NCBI GenBank assembly: GCA_902567045.1
Contig: CACFLJ010000002.1
Location: forward strand, 105,820-169,819
DNA length: 64,000 bases
From: an uncultured Pelagibacteraceae bacterium
GTDB lineage: Bacteria; Pseudomonadota; Alphaproteobacteria; Pelagibacterales; Pelagibacteraceae
Reading direction: 5' to 3'
Shown here: piece after piece, positions 52,952 to 61,934 of the stretch
How the letters are laid out: each line of letters begins with the position of its first letter
Numbering within the stretch: the stretch's first letter is position 1
Notes under the pieces: model-generated
What the model saw: only the letters and a program-made list of their open reading frames with translations
Databases searched by the model: none
Told to the model about the DNA's origin: nothing
Position numbers and translations under genes: made by a program

Positions 52952-53003
52952 GAATTCAACTATTTATAAAAGACACAATTTTCTAGCTCAACTAATACGT
53001 GTA

Positions 53004-54017
53004 TTATTTTCTTGTTCCAAGATCTCTTCTTAGCACGTCGATATATACTGCTAATACTATTATAGAACCAATTAAGACTTGTTGCCAAAACGAGCTCACA
53101 TCCATAAGGTTTAGGCCATTTCTTAAAATACCCATAATCATTACGCCAGCAAACACTCCAAGCACTGTACCCCTTCCACCGAAAAAACTTGCTCCACCAA
53201 TTATACAGGCTGCAATAGCATCTAATTCTGATTGTAATCCAGCGTTAGGATATCCAGAATCTGTTCTTCCTGCTAAAATTAATGCTCCAATACCTGATAA
53301 AAATCCGCATAAAGAGTAAACAATTACTAAAATTTTATTTACATTTACACCTGATGCCCTCGCTGCACTGGGGTTACCTCCAATAGCATAAATCCATTTA
53401 CCAGTTCTTGTATGATTCATGAAAACCCAGAAAATTATATATACAATTGCAATAAGAACTAAACTCACTGGAAGGTACTGAGATTTTTCGAGACCTAACC
53501 AAGTTAAATCTATTCTTCCATGGCCAAGATACCTTACTTCGTCAGTAAAGCCACTTATTGGTGTTCCACCTGAAATTAAATTTCCAGTTCCTCTAAATAT
53601 ATATAGTGTACCTAGTGTCATTATGAAAGGATGAGGCATCCGCAAAATAGTAATTCCAAGACCATTTATTAGTCCACATATTAATCCTGCTATAAGTGGT
53701 GTCATAGCAACAACAAACCAAGGCGCACCTGCTTTTGCTACAATTGCTAATATCATCAATGACAACATCATTATAGAACCAACTGAAAGGTCAATACCTG
53801 CAGTTACAATTACCATGAAAACTCCTAGAGCGAGCATAGATTGCCAAGATATTTGTTTAAATACGTTGGTTACATTTCTCCATGACAAAAAAACATCTGG
53901 CTGCAAGAAATGCATTACCACTATCATAATGAATAATAATAATAAAATTCCATATCTATCAAAGTAAGGAATTAATTTTAAATATAGTGAATCTTTTTTT
54001 TGATCTTTATTATCCAT
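53004..54017 (-). CDS. Ribose/inositol-type ABC permease (RbsC-like)
   Basis: A 337-residue membrane protein with about ten hydrophobic helices. GIDLSVGSIMMLSLMI and RASGVNVNKILVIVYSLCGF are hallmarks of RbsC/FrcC permeases. The start at 54017 is chosen because it lies 2 bases beyond the ATPase stop; an in-frame ATG at 54041 would overlap that gene by 22 bases. It acts with the adjacent ATPase and binding protein. Confidence 0.93.
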   Translation of the reverse strand: MDNKDQKKDSLYLKLIPYFDRYGILLLLFIMIVVMHFLQPDVFLSWRNVTNVFKQISWQSMLALGVFMVIVTAGIDLSVGSIMMLSLMILAIVAKAGAPWFVVAMTPLIAGLICGLINGLGITILRMPHPFIMTLGTLYIFRGTGNLISGGTPISGFTDEVRYLGHGRIDLTWLGLEKSQYLPVSLVLIAIVYIIFWVFMNHTRTGKWIYAIGGNPSAARASGVNVNKILVIVYSLCGFLSGIGALILAGRTDSGYPNAGLQSELDAIAACIIGGASFFGGRGTVLGVFAGVMIMGILRNGLNLMDVSSFWQQVLIGSIIVLAVYIDVLRRDLGTRK

Positions 54018-54019
54018 AA

Positions 54020-54769
54020 TTATTTTTTTCCCATAATCCAACCAATTACTTCGTCTCTAGAAGTTTTTGATAATTCAGACTCTGCAAAATTAGTTCCTTG
54101 AAATAAAGCCATCACACGATCACAAACAGCAAATATGTCATCCATTCTATGGCTGATTACAATTACACCTACTCCAGTTTTTTTTAAGCTATTGATTAAA
54201 TCTAATACTTTTCCAACTTCCTTGATAGCAAGAGCAGCCGTAGGTTCATCCATAATAACTACCTTGGCATTGAAAGCTGTAGATCTTGCTATGGCTACCG
54301 CTTGTCTTTGACCTCCTGAGAGTTCCTCGACTTTTTGATCTGCACTTTTTACATTAATTTTTAACTTACCTAAATGAGCATCAGTAAGCTCTTTTATTTT
54401 TTTAAAATCTAGCAGCTTAATAAAACCAAGATTTTTAGTAGGCTCACGTCCCAAAAAAATATTTTCACCAATAGGAAGATTTCCCGCTAAAGCCAAATCT
54501 TGGTAAACCATTTCTAGGCCTAACTCTTGTGAGTCTTTTGGACTTTCTAATATCTCTTTTTTACCATCAAAATATAGTGAACCAGAACTTGGTTTATAAA
54601 GTCCAGATAAAACCTTCATTAATGTCGTTTTTCCTGCTCCATTGTCACCCACAACACCAAGACATTCTCCTGCATGTATCTTTAAATTTACATTCTCAAG
54701 AGCCGTTATGGTTCCAAAGTACTTTGTTACACTTTTTGCTTCTAGAAGTAGTTGATTAATTGATGACAT
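54020..54769 (-). CDS. Single-domain ABC ATPase (FrcA-type, ribose/inositol-family importer)
   Basis: A 249-residue ATPase, half the size of the two-domain RbsA. Walker A is GDNGAGKTT (41-49), signature LSGGQ (150-154) and Walker B VIMDEP (171-176). Single-domain forms occur in FrcBCA-type systems. The start at 54769 (MSSINQ) is chosen because the upstream 12-residue extension to 54805 overlaps the end of the preceding gene. Confidence 0.9.
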   Translation of the reverse strand: MSSINQLLLEAKSVTKYFGTITALENVNLKIHAGECLGVVGDNGAGKTTLMKVLSGLYKPSSGSLYFDGKKEILESPKDSQELGLEMVYQDLALAGNLPIGENIFLGREPTKNLGFIKLLDFKKIKELTDAHLGKLKINVKSADQKVEELSGGQRQAVAIARSTAFNAKVVIMDEPTAALAIKEVGKVLDLINSLKKTGVGVIVISHRMDDIFAVCDRVMALFQGTNFAESELSKTSRDEVIGWIMGKK

Positions 54770-54791
54770 AAGTGAAGAAAATATAAAAAAA

Positions 54792-55814
54792 TCAGTTAAT
54801 TGCAACAGGTTTTGAGGCTAACAAATTTACTGTTTTGCTTTGAGCCGTTTTGCAGAATTTTGGTGCCTTTTTTTTTAAAATTAAGCTCATATCTTTTAGA
54901 ACAATTTCACCCATTTCAAAAAAAGCCTGTTCTAAAGCTCCCGCCCTATGAGCTGAAAACAAGACATTTTTAAGTTTTCTTATTGGATCATTTTTTTTAA
55001 CCGGCTCTTCAGGAAATACATCTGTAGCAACATAGATATCTCCTTTTTTAATTCTTTTTTTAAGATCTTCAAAGTTAACAATTGCTGCTCTACTCATTAA
55101 AACAAAAACTGATTTTGGCTTCATTTTATTCAATAATTTTTTGTTTATTAAATTTTTGTTTTTAGTTGTTATAGTGGCTAGAACATAAATAATCTCACAA
55201 TCGCTGAACATTTTATTTAAATTTATAGATTTAAAGCCAGCTTTTTTAATAATTTTGTTAGGTACCCAGGGATCATATACGTTTATATTTTTTGTAAAGG
55301 GTAGCAGAAAAGGACAAAGCGCCTTTGCCAAATCTCCAAAGCCTAGTAAACCGATTTTTTTATTTGTTAATAGTGAAGAGCTTAAATTACTTTCCAAACC
55401 GTATTTTTCTTTTCCTTTTATAAAATTGAAATGAGCATTATGGATATCTCTTAATATGGATAAAGTCATACCTAAAGCTATTTCAGCAACAGGCTTTGCA
55501 AACACAGGTGATGTAGCTATGACATCAATTTTTTTTTTAAAACAAAATTCATAGTCAATATTATCCATAAAATTACTTTCAACATTTATGATACATTTCA
55601 ATTTTGAAGCTTTCGATAAAAGATTTTTGTCTAGATCTGGTTGGCCCATTATAAAACTGGCTTTATGAATATTTTTTTCATAAAAATCTTTTTTATTTAA
55701 CTTCGGAGCAGTTATTAATTTATATTTTGATTTTAATTCCTTAAGTTTTTTTTTTGAAAAAATTAAATCTAATGTTCTTGGAAATGGATCTGAAATTACG
55801 ATATGTTTTTTCAT
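54792..55814 (-). CDS. D-2-hydroxyacid dehydrogenase-like protein
   Basis: A 340-residue protein of the 2-hydroxyacid dehydrogenase family. The Rossmann loop reads GFGDLA (158-163), departing from the usual GxGxxG at the last position. Arg242, a glutamate in PEEPV (269-270) and His289 (SAHRAG) could form the active set. It is more diverged than the copy at 37507-38475. It lies between the inositol-dehydrogenase-like gene and the ABC ATPase; its substrate is unknown. Confidence 0.8.
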   Translation of the reverse strand: MKKHIVISDPFPRTLDLIFSKKKLKELKSKYKLITAPKLNKKDFYEKNIHKASFIMGQPDLDKNLLSKASKLKCIINVESNFMDNIDYEFCFKKKIDVIATSPVFAKPVAEIALGMTLSILRDIHNAHFNFIKGKEKYGLESNLSSSLLTNKKIGLLGFGDLAKALCPFLLPFTKNINVYDPWVPNKIIKKAGFKSINLNKMFSDCEIIYVLATITTKNKNLINKKLLNKMKPKSVFVLMSRAAIVNFEDLKKRIKKGDIYVATDVFPEEPVKKNDPIRKLKNVLFSAHRAGALEQAFFEMGEIVLKDMSLILKKKAPKFCKTAQSKTVNLLASKPVAIN

Positions 55815-55821
55815 TTCATAT

Positions 55822-56979
55822 TTATTTTAGTAATTTCTTAATATCTAATTTTGAAAACTTTTTTGGTTTTGCGCAAAAGCTTTTAATATATTGAATTTTG
55901 CTAGACCTAGCCGCTTTCATTATAGAAGTTATAATGTCTAATACATGAAGAGAAATTTCACCATTACATAAATGTTTTCTTTTATTTTCAATCGAATATG
56001 CCATCTCTGACAACCCCACACCTCGATAGTTTGCATTAGTTGGTGCTTCATTTGCTCTTGAACTTTGTGTTCTTATATTAATCCTCCCCAACGGCATTTT
56101 TGTTGTCTTAAACTCTTTCCAGTTATCACCTAATTTATTGCAAGTTAATACTGATCCACCGAACATATTTGGATCTGGAACTATCATTGACCCTTTTTCT
56201 CCATATAATTCTATGTGGTTTCTTTGATGAGCTATAACATCAAATGATAATGTTAATCTTATAATGGAGTCATTTTTAAAAGTTATTGTTGATAAATAAG
56301 TAGTTGGACATTCTACTTTAAATTTTTTGCCTTTTTTTGGTCCTATCCCAATAGTTCTATATTTTTGACCTTGAATGATGGTGCCAGTAACTTTTTTTGC
56401 TGGTCCTAAAAGATTTACTAAAGCAGTAATATAATATGGTCCCATATCGATAACAGGACCTCCCTCTTTTTTTGTGAACCAAGGTTCAGGATTAGGATGG
56501 TAGGATTGAATACCAGGAAATGCAAAAACTGCATTTCCTAATTTTACATTCCCTATAATATTTTTCTCAACTAATTCTTTAGATTTTTGAATTCCACCTC
56601 CTAAAAAAGTATCAGGAGCGTTACCTAAATATAATTTTTTTTTTTTTGAAATTTTTAACAATTTTTTCCCATCATTTAAATTTATTGCTAATGGTTTTTC
56701 TGAATAAACATGTTTTCCGTTTATTAAAGCTTTTTTAGATATTTGATAATGTGCTTTTGGAATTGTAAGGTTTAAAATAATTTCTATTTCCTTGTCTTTA
56801 AAAAGCTCATTAACAGTTACAGATTTTATTCCAAAATTTAAAGCGCAACGCTTAGAAGCTTTCTCATTTATATCAGCACATTTAATAATTTTTATATTAT
56901 TAAAATATTTTTCAGCTCTAAAATATGTTTCAGCAATATGTCCACAACCTATTAAGCCAATTTTAAAAACTTTATTCAT
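55822..56979 (-). CDS. Gfo/Idh/MocA-family oxidoreductase (inositol dehydrogenase-like)
   Basis: A 385-residue NAD-dependent enzyme. The nucleotide loop is GCGHIA (11-16) and the catalytic lysine is Lys95 in YSEKPLAI. GGPVIDMGPYYITALVNLLG carries the family's metal/substrate aspartate, cited here as VIDMGPYYITAL. Immediately beside IolD (9 bases), it may oxidise an inositol or related polyol (IolG/IolX/IolW group). Assigning it to myo-inositol is inference. Confidence 0.87.
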   Translation of the reverse strand: MNKVFKIGLIGCGHIAETYFRAEKYFNNIKIIKCADINEKASKRCALNFGIKSVTVNELFKDKEIEIILNLTIPKAHYQISKKALINGKHVYSEKPLAINLNDGKKLLKISKKKKLYLGNAPDTFLGGGIQKSKELVEKNIIGNVKLGNAVFAFPGIQSYHPNPEPWFTKKEGGPVIDMGPYYITALVNLLGPAKKVTGTIIQGQKYRTIGIGPKKGKKFKVECPTTYLSTITFKNDSIIRLTLSFDVIAHQRNHIELYGEKGSMIVPDPNMFGGSVLTCNKLGDNWKEFKTTKMPLGRINIRTQSSRANEAPTNANYRGVGLSEMAYSIENKRKHLCNGEISLHVLDIITSIMKAARSSKIQYIKSFCAKPKKFSKLDIKKLLK

Positions 56980-56988
56980 ATAAAGTTT

Positions 56989-58833
56989 TTAAACACCTTG
57001 TCTCTGTTTTGATTTTCCTTCTTTGTGGAGTTTTAATGCCTCTTCATTTTCTTTTGATGTTGGTATTTCAAGCGTAGGGCTTTCCCAGTAAGCAGATCCT
57101 TCAAGCCATTCGTAACTATGTGTTTTAATTGATATAACATAAGTTACATCTGATTGTTTGGCTCTTTTAAATGCATCTTCTAATTCTGAAATACTAGAAA
57201 CATGTTCTGATTGTGCTCCCATACTTGCTGCATGTTGAGCGAAATTTACTTCTTTAGAATTTTTGATATTTGAAGAATTAAACAAACAATTAAATTCTTT
57301 TCCACCTTTGAACAATTGAAGTCTATTTATGACAGCGTGACCTCCATTATCACATACTATGATTATTAATTTATTATTAGTAATTACTGAGGAATATATA
57401 TCTGAATTGTTAAGTAGGTATGACCCATCGCCCACAAAAGCAATTACATCTTTATCAGGGTTGGCCATTTTTATACCAAGAGCACCAGAAATTTCATAAC
57501 TCATACAACTAAACCCCCACTCTGTTTCATGGGTATTTAATTCTTTTGGCCGCCAAACTTGAACAACTTCTCCGACCAAACCTCCGGCTGCTGTAACTGC
57601 GATATCAGTTGGATCTGAATTCCTATAAATTGCTCCAACAGCATGAGCATAACTTGGTAATTCTTGATTTGTTGGACCACTCTCTTTATCAACGTATTCA
57701 TTCCAAGATTTTAACTCATCTTGTGATTTTTTATGCCAGTTATCAGATGATTTCCAATTTCCAATAGCGTTAGATAATTCTGTTAAGGTAACTTTTGCAT
57801 CACCTATAACTGCTTCTGCTAAATGTTTGTTGGCATCATGTCTTGCTATATTAATTGAAACTAATTTAAATTCAGGGTTTTCAAAATTAGCCCACGAGCC
57901 AGTTGTAAAATCTGCTAGCTTAGTTCCTATGCAGATTGCTAAATCAGTTTCCTTTGCTAAGTTATTTGCTGCCTTACCACCAAGACCACCTATTGGTCCT
58001 ACAAAATGAGAATGATCTTTTTTCATTGTTGAATATCCCATAACTGTTTGTGTTACTGGTATATTATGTTTAACTGCAAAATTGCCTAACTCTTCCATGG
58101 CGTCAGAGTAAAATACTCCACCTCCAGAAATTATAATAGGTTTTTTTGAATTTTTAATTTTTTCAACTGCTTGTTTGATTTGAAAATCGTCAGGTCTAGG
58201 TCTTCTAATATTATGAATTCTTTCTTTAAAAAATTCTTCAGGATAATCAAAAGTTTCACCTTGTACATCTTGGCATAAAGATAAACATGCGGGTCCACAC
58301 TCTGCTGGATCTAACATGGTTTGAATTGCCTGAGGAAGTGACTGTAATATTTGTTCTGGTCTTGTAATTCTATCAAAATATTTTGTAACTGGTTTAAATG
58401 AGTCGTTAGCTGTCATTCCTGGATTTGAAAAATGTTCAACCTGTTGTAAAACTGGATCTGGCATTCTATTTGCATAAGTGTCTCCAGGTAAAAATAAAAT
58501 TGGTAATCTATTACTCATTGCTACAGCTGATGCTGTAACTAGATTTGTAGATCCTGGTCCAACCGAACTTGTTGCAATAAAAATTTGCTTTCTTCTTTTA
58601 GCTCTTGCATAAGCAACACCTGTTAAAGCCATATTTTGTTCGTGATGACCTCTGTAAGTTGGAAGTTGATCTTTATTTTCCTCTAATGCTTGTCCTAGAC
58701 ATGCGACATTTCCATGTCCAAAAATACCGAATACACCAGGAAACAAAGGCTTAACTTGACCATCAATATAAACTTTCTGAGCTATTAAATGTTTAACCAG
58801 TGCATGTGCGCAAGTAAGCTTTATTTTTCTCAT
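56989..58833 (-). CDS. iolD: 3D-(3,5/4)-trihydroxycyclohexane-1,2-dione acylhydrolase (IolD)
   Basis: A 614-residue thiamine-diphosphate enzyme that opens the ring diketone in myo-inositol breakdown. The catalytic glutamate is Glu65 (RGHHEQNMAL), and the TPP-magnesium motif starts at GDG (468-470) and runs to NN about 476. FPGVFGIFGHGNVACLGQAL, the length and GFSCMSYEISGALG are IolD-specific rather than acetolactate-synthase-like. The other iol genes (iolB, iolC, iolE) are not in the window. It heads the leftward polyol block. Confidence 0.93.
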   Translation of the reverse strand: MRKIKLTCAHALVKHLIAQKVYIDGQVKPLFPGVFGIFGHGNVACLGQALEENKDQLPTYRGHHEQNMALTGVAYARAKRRKQIFIATSSVGPGSTNLVTASAVAMSNRLPILFLPGDTYANRMPDPVLQQVEHFSNPGMTANDSFKPVTKYFDRITRPEQILQSLPQAIQTMLDPAECGPACLSLCQDVQGETFDYPEEFFKERIHNIRRPRPDDFQIKQAVEKIKNSKKPIIISGGGVFYSDAMEELGNFAVKHNIPVTQTVMGYSTMKKDHSHFVGPIGGLGGKAANNLAKETDLAICIGTKLADFTTGSWANFENPEFKLVSINIARHDANKHLAEAVIGDAKVTLTELSNAIGNWKSSDNWHKKSQDELKSWNEYVDKESGPTNQELPSYAHAVGAIYRNSDPTDIAVTAAGGLVGEVVQVWRPKELNTHETEWGFSCMSYEISGALGIKMANPDKDVIAFVGDGSYLLNNSDIYSSVITNNKLIIIVCDNGGHAVINRLQLFKGGKEFNCLFNSSNIKNSKEVNFAQHAASMGAQSEHVSSISELEDAFKRAKQSDVTYVISIKTHSYEWLEGSAYWESPTLEIPTSKENEEALKLHKEGKSKQRQGV

Positions 58834-58888
58834 TTTTCTAGTTATATTCTACTCAAATATTCAACTAATAAACCACAAAATAAAAATT

Positions 58889-60331
58889 ATGTATAGCAAA
58901 TTTGGACAATTCATTGACGGTAGATGGCAGGCATCACAAAACAATGAAACTTATGATGTTTTAAATCCTGCAACTGAAGAAGTTTTAGGTAAGGCATCTA
59001 AAGCAGGTGAAGAAGATGTAAACAAAGCACTTAAGTCTGCAGAAAAAGGTTTAGAAGTTTGGAGAAATACTCCACCTTGGCAAAGATCAAAAATTATAAG
59101 AAAAATTGCCGACCTTATGAGAGAGAGAACTGATGTATTAGCTAAGTGGTTGACATTAGAAGTTGGAAAACCACTATCAGAAGCAAAAGGAGAAGTTGGA
59201 GGAGCCGCAGATATTTTTGAATGGAACTCTGAAGAGACAAAAAGAATTTATGGTCAAATAGTTGAAAGTAGATTTGAACATACAAGAATGTATGTAAAAT
59301 ATGAGCCAGTTGGAGTAGTCGCTGGATTAATACCATGGAATTTTCCAATAGTTTTATCTTCAAGAAAAATTTCTACTGCTTTAGCTGCAGGATGTTCAGT
59401 AATTTGTAAGCCTGATGTAATTACTCCAGGTAGTGTAATGGAACTCATGAATATTATAAATGATGCAGGTGTACCGCCAGGAGTAGTAAATTTACTATCT
59501 GGTGATCCAGCTAAAATTTCATCTCAATTAATATCATCTGACATAGTGAAAAAAGTTTCCATAACTGGTTCAACGAGAGTTGGAAAACTAATTTTAAAAC
59601 AAGCTGCTGAAAAAGTTCAAAGAGTTACTATGGAGTTAAGTGGTCATTCACCTTTTATTGTTTTTGACGACGTAGATATTAACAAAGTAACTGATATGGC
59701 AATCACTGCTAAATTTAGAAATAATGGTCAAGTTTGTATATCACCTGCAAGATTTTATATTCATGAAAGTAAAAAAGATGAATTTGCTAAAACATTAGTT
59801 GAAAAGGTTACTAAGCTTAAAGTTGGTAACGGAATGGATGAAGATACAATTTTAGGACCTTTAACAACAGAAAAAAGATTAAATGAAATAGAGGCATTAG
59901 TAGAAAAAACTAAGAGTGAAGGAGCAACAGTTTTATGTGGTGGAAAGAGACCAGCTGGTTTTAATAAAGGGTATTTCTATGAACCAACTATTTTTGATAA
60001 TGTTAAAGATAATTTTACAATTGCTAAAGAAGAGCCATTTGGACCTTTAGTGCCATTGCTTACTTTTAAAGACACAGATGAAGTTGTTAAGCGAGCTAAT
60101 GATAATGACCTTGGTTTAGCAAGTTATATTTACACTAATTCTTTAGAAAAAGCGCACAAAGTCTCAGAAAAAATGGAAACTGGAACATGTGCTGTAAACC
60201 ATCCAACAATTGCTTTTGCTGAAGTGCCTTTTGGAGGAATAAAACAAACAGGCTATGGAAGAGAAGGTGGTTCTATGGCTATCAAAGATTATTTGAACGT
60301 TAAGTACACTCACTTCGGTCTCAATTATTAA
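58889..60331 (+). CDS. NAD(P)-dependent aldehyde dehydrogenase
   Basis: A 480-residue enzyme of the aldehyde dehydrogenase superfamily. Asn151 (PWNFP), Glu249 (MELSGHSP) and Cys283 (GQVCISPARF) are the catalytic residues, all present. The GabD/lactaldehyde-like layout fits oxidation of a semialdehyde. It overlaps the aldolase start by one base (TAATG), so it may oxidise that enzyme's aldehyde product. It is divergent from iolD across 55 bases. Confidence 0.92.
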   Translation: MYSKFGQFIDGRWQASQNNETYDVLNPATEEVLGKASKAGEEDVNKALKSAEKGLEVWRNTPPWQRSKIIRKIADLMRERTDVLAKWLTLEVGKPLSEAKGEVGGAADIFEWNSEETKRIYGQIVESRFEHTRMYVKYEPVGVVAGLIPWNFPIVLSSRKISTALAAGCSVICKPDVITPGSVMELMNIINDAGVPPGVVNLLSGDPAKISSQLISSDIVKKVSITGSTRVGKLILKQAAEKVQRVTMELSGHSPFIVFDDVDINKVTDMAITAKFRNNGQVCISPARFYIHESKKDEFAKTLVEKVTKLKVGNGMDEDTILGPLTTEKRLNEIEALVEKTKSEGATVLCGGKRPAGFNKGYFYEPTIFDNVKDNFTIAKEEPFGPLVPLLTFKDTDEVVKRANDNDLGLASYIYTNSLEKAHKVSEKMETGTCAVNHPTIAFAEVPFGGIKQTGYGREGGSMAIKDYLNVKYTHFGLNY

Positions 60332-61122
60332 TGAGAAAAAATAAAGTCAAACAAATGATGGCTGAAGGTAAGCCTGTTGTAAATGGTTGGTTACAAATAC
60401 CAAGCACTGTATCAGCTGAAGTTATGGCGCATCAAGGTTGGGATTCTCTAACTGTAGATATGCAGCATGGACTTGTTGACTACACAAACGCACTTCCAAT
60501 GCTTCAAACTATTTCATCAACTGATGTAACTCCTCTTGCAAGAGTAAATTGGAATGAACCAGGCCAAATCATGAAAATTTTAGACGCTGGTTGTTATGGA
60601 ATTATATGTCCTATGGTAAGCAATAAAGAAGAAGCAGAGAGATTTGTACAAGCCTGCATGTACCCTCCAAGAGGATATAGAAGTTTTGGTCCCGTTAGAG
60701 GATTGATTTATGGTGGAGCTGATTATGCCGACCATGCAAATGATGAAATTTTAAAATTAGCTATGATTGAAACAAAAGAATCATTAGATAAATTAGATGA
60801 AATTATGTCTACAGATGGTGTAGATGGAATATATATTGGCCCAGCGGACTTAAGTTTAGCAATTGGAGAAAAGCCTGGATTTGATAGACCAGAAGATACA
60901 AAGGCATATTCTGAAATTCTTAGAATTTTAGAGCATGCCAACAAACATAATATCTTTGCAGGAATACATAATGGAACAACTGAATATGCCCAAAAAATGA
61001 TTGATAAAGGTTTTAATTTTGTAACAATTGGAGCTGATCAAAGAGCAATGAGTGCTGGAGCTAAAGCAATTGTTGAAAAAATGAAAGGCTCAATAAGCAA
61101 AAAAGAGTCTGAAACATATTAA
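60331..61122 (+). CDS. HpcH/HpaI-family class II aldolase
   Basis: A 263-residue metal-dependent pyruvate aldolase. By alignment with E. coli HpaI, His46, Arg71, Glu147 and Asp173 match its catalytic and metal residues (His45, Arg70, Glu149, Asp175). It splits 4-hydroxy-2-oxo acids to pyruvate plus an aldehyde. Coupled with the aldehyde dehydrogenase it would yield pyruvate and a carboxylate, a fitting end to 2-keto-3-deoxy sugar acids. Its stop overlaps the convergent PanB-like gene. Confidence 0.92.
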   Translation: MRKNKVKQMMAEGKPVVNGWLQIPSTVSAEVMAHQGWDSLTVDMQHGLVDYTNALPMLQTISSTDVTPLARVNWNEPGQIMKILDAGCYGIICPMVSNKEEAERFVQACMYPPRGYRSFGPVRGLIYGGADYADHANDEILKLAMIETKESLDKLDEIMSTDGVDGIYIGPADLSLAIGEKPGFDRPEDTKAYSEILRILEHANKHNIFAGIHNGTTEYAQKMIDKGFNFVTIGADQRAMSAGAKAIVEKMKGSISKKESETY

Positions 61123-61934
61123 TCAAGTTTATCAAGAAAAGATTCGAACTCCTTTTTATTTAAATTTGAAGACTGTTTTTTTCCTGGAAATTTTCCTGCG
61201 ATAGAATCTTTTTTGAATGCCTTAAGAGCTCGAACTCTCTCAATTTTTATTTCATTTTTTAATTTTAATAAGTTTCCATAAGCTTTTGAATGTCTTGGAG
61301 GATTTAAAGTATCTCCACATATATCTTCCATGAACAAATACATTACATCCGCCTTTTTTCCTGAACCTAAAGAAACTGTAACTATATTTGTTCTTTTAGA
61401 GATTTCTCCCATAACATTTTCTGGAATAACTTCACATTCAGCAGAAAAAGCTCCCGCATCTTCCAATCTTTTAAATTTTAAAAAAAGTTTGTGTGCCTCA
61501 TCACTATCTTTTCCAACTGCTCTTAATCCACCAATCCATGTGGATTTTCTTGGAACTAAACCAAGATGCCCCATAACTGGAACATCTTCATTAGCCAACA
61601 TCTCTACTATTTTCATACTTCTAGGTGTCATTACAGCATCAGCTCCATTTTCTAAGGCTTCAAACGCTCCTCTCATTATATCTTCTGAAGTGACAAACTT
61701 ATTTAATACTAGCGCAGCAGTTAAAAATAGATTCTTTGATCCCTCTCTCACCTGTTTTACATTAAAAGCATTGCAGATTATCATGTCAAATCCAGCCTTC
61801 TCTGCGGCCTCAGCTTCATCTATTGTATTAGCTGTGACTTGAGTAAATTTTTTTTTTCCTTTTGCTTTTTTAAGATCATCAACGGTAAGAGTTCTGTTTG
61901 CAGGTTGAGCGGCCCAAGTATAAATCTTTTTCAT
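61119..61934 (-). CDS. PanB-like (ketopantoate hydroxymethyltransferase family) protein with altered metal site
   Basis: A 271-residue TIM-barrel protein related to PanB: VPVMGHLGLVP (118-128), GGLRAVG (135-141) and AGAFSAECEVIP (160-171) match the family. The catalytic glutamate (E. coli Glu181) aligns with Glu168. The metal ligand Asp45 of GDS aligns with Asn55, the region of Asp84 is missing or rearranged, and Glu114 aligns with Pro104. It is therefore unlikely to be an ordinary PanB. It overlaps the DUF1907 gene by 4 bases (coupled translation). Confidence 0.78.
   Translation of the reverse strand: MKKIYTWAAQPANRTLTVDDLKKAKGKKKFTQVTANTIDEAEAAEKAGFDMIICNAFNVKQVREGSKNLFLTAALVLNKFVTSEDIMRGAFEALENGADAVMTPRSMKIVEMLANEDVPVMGHLGLVPRKSTWIGGLRAVGKDSDEAHKLFLKFKRLEDAGAFSAECEVIPENVMGEISKRTNIVTVSLGSGKKADVMYLFMEDICGDTLNPPRHSKAYGNLLKLKNEIKIERVRALKAFKKDSIAGKFPGKKQSSNLNKKEFESFLDKLD

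Noticed and set aside
61138..61152. A tRNA T-loop-like GATTCGAACTCC.
   Set aside because: It lies in the end of the PanB-like coding region, with no acceptor stem or anticodon arm around it.
61330..61842. A 170-codon open frame antisense to the PanB-like gene.
   Set aside because: The PanB-like frame has clear family motifs and overlaps its partner gene. The antisense product is Ser/Ala/Pro-rich without any recognisable pattern, a usual shadow of a real gene.
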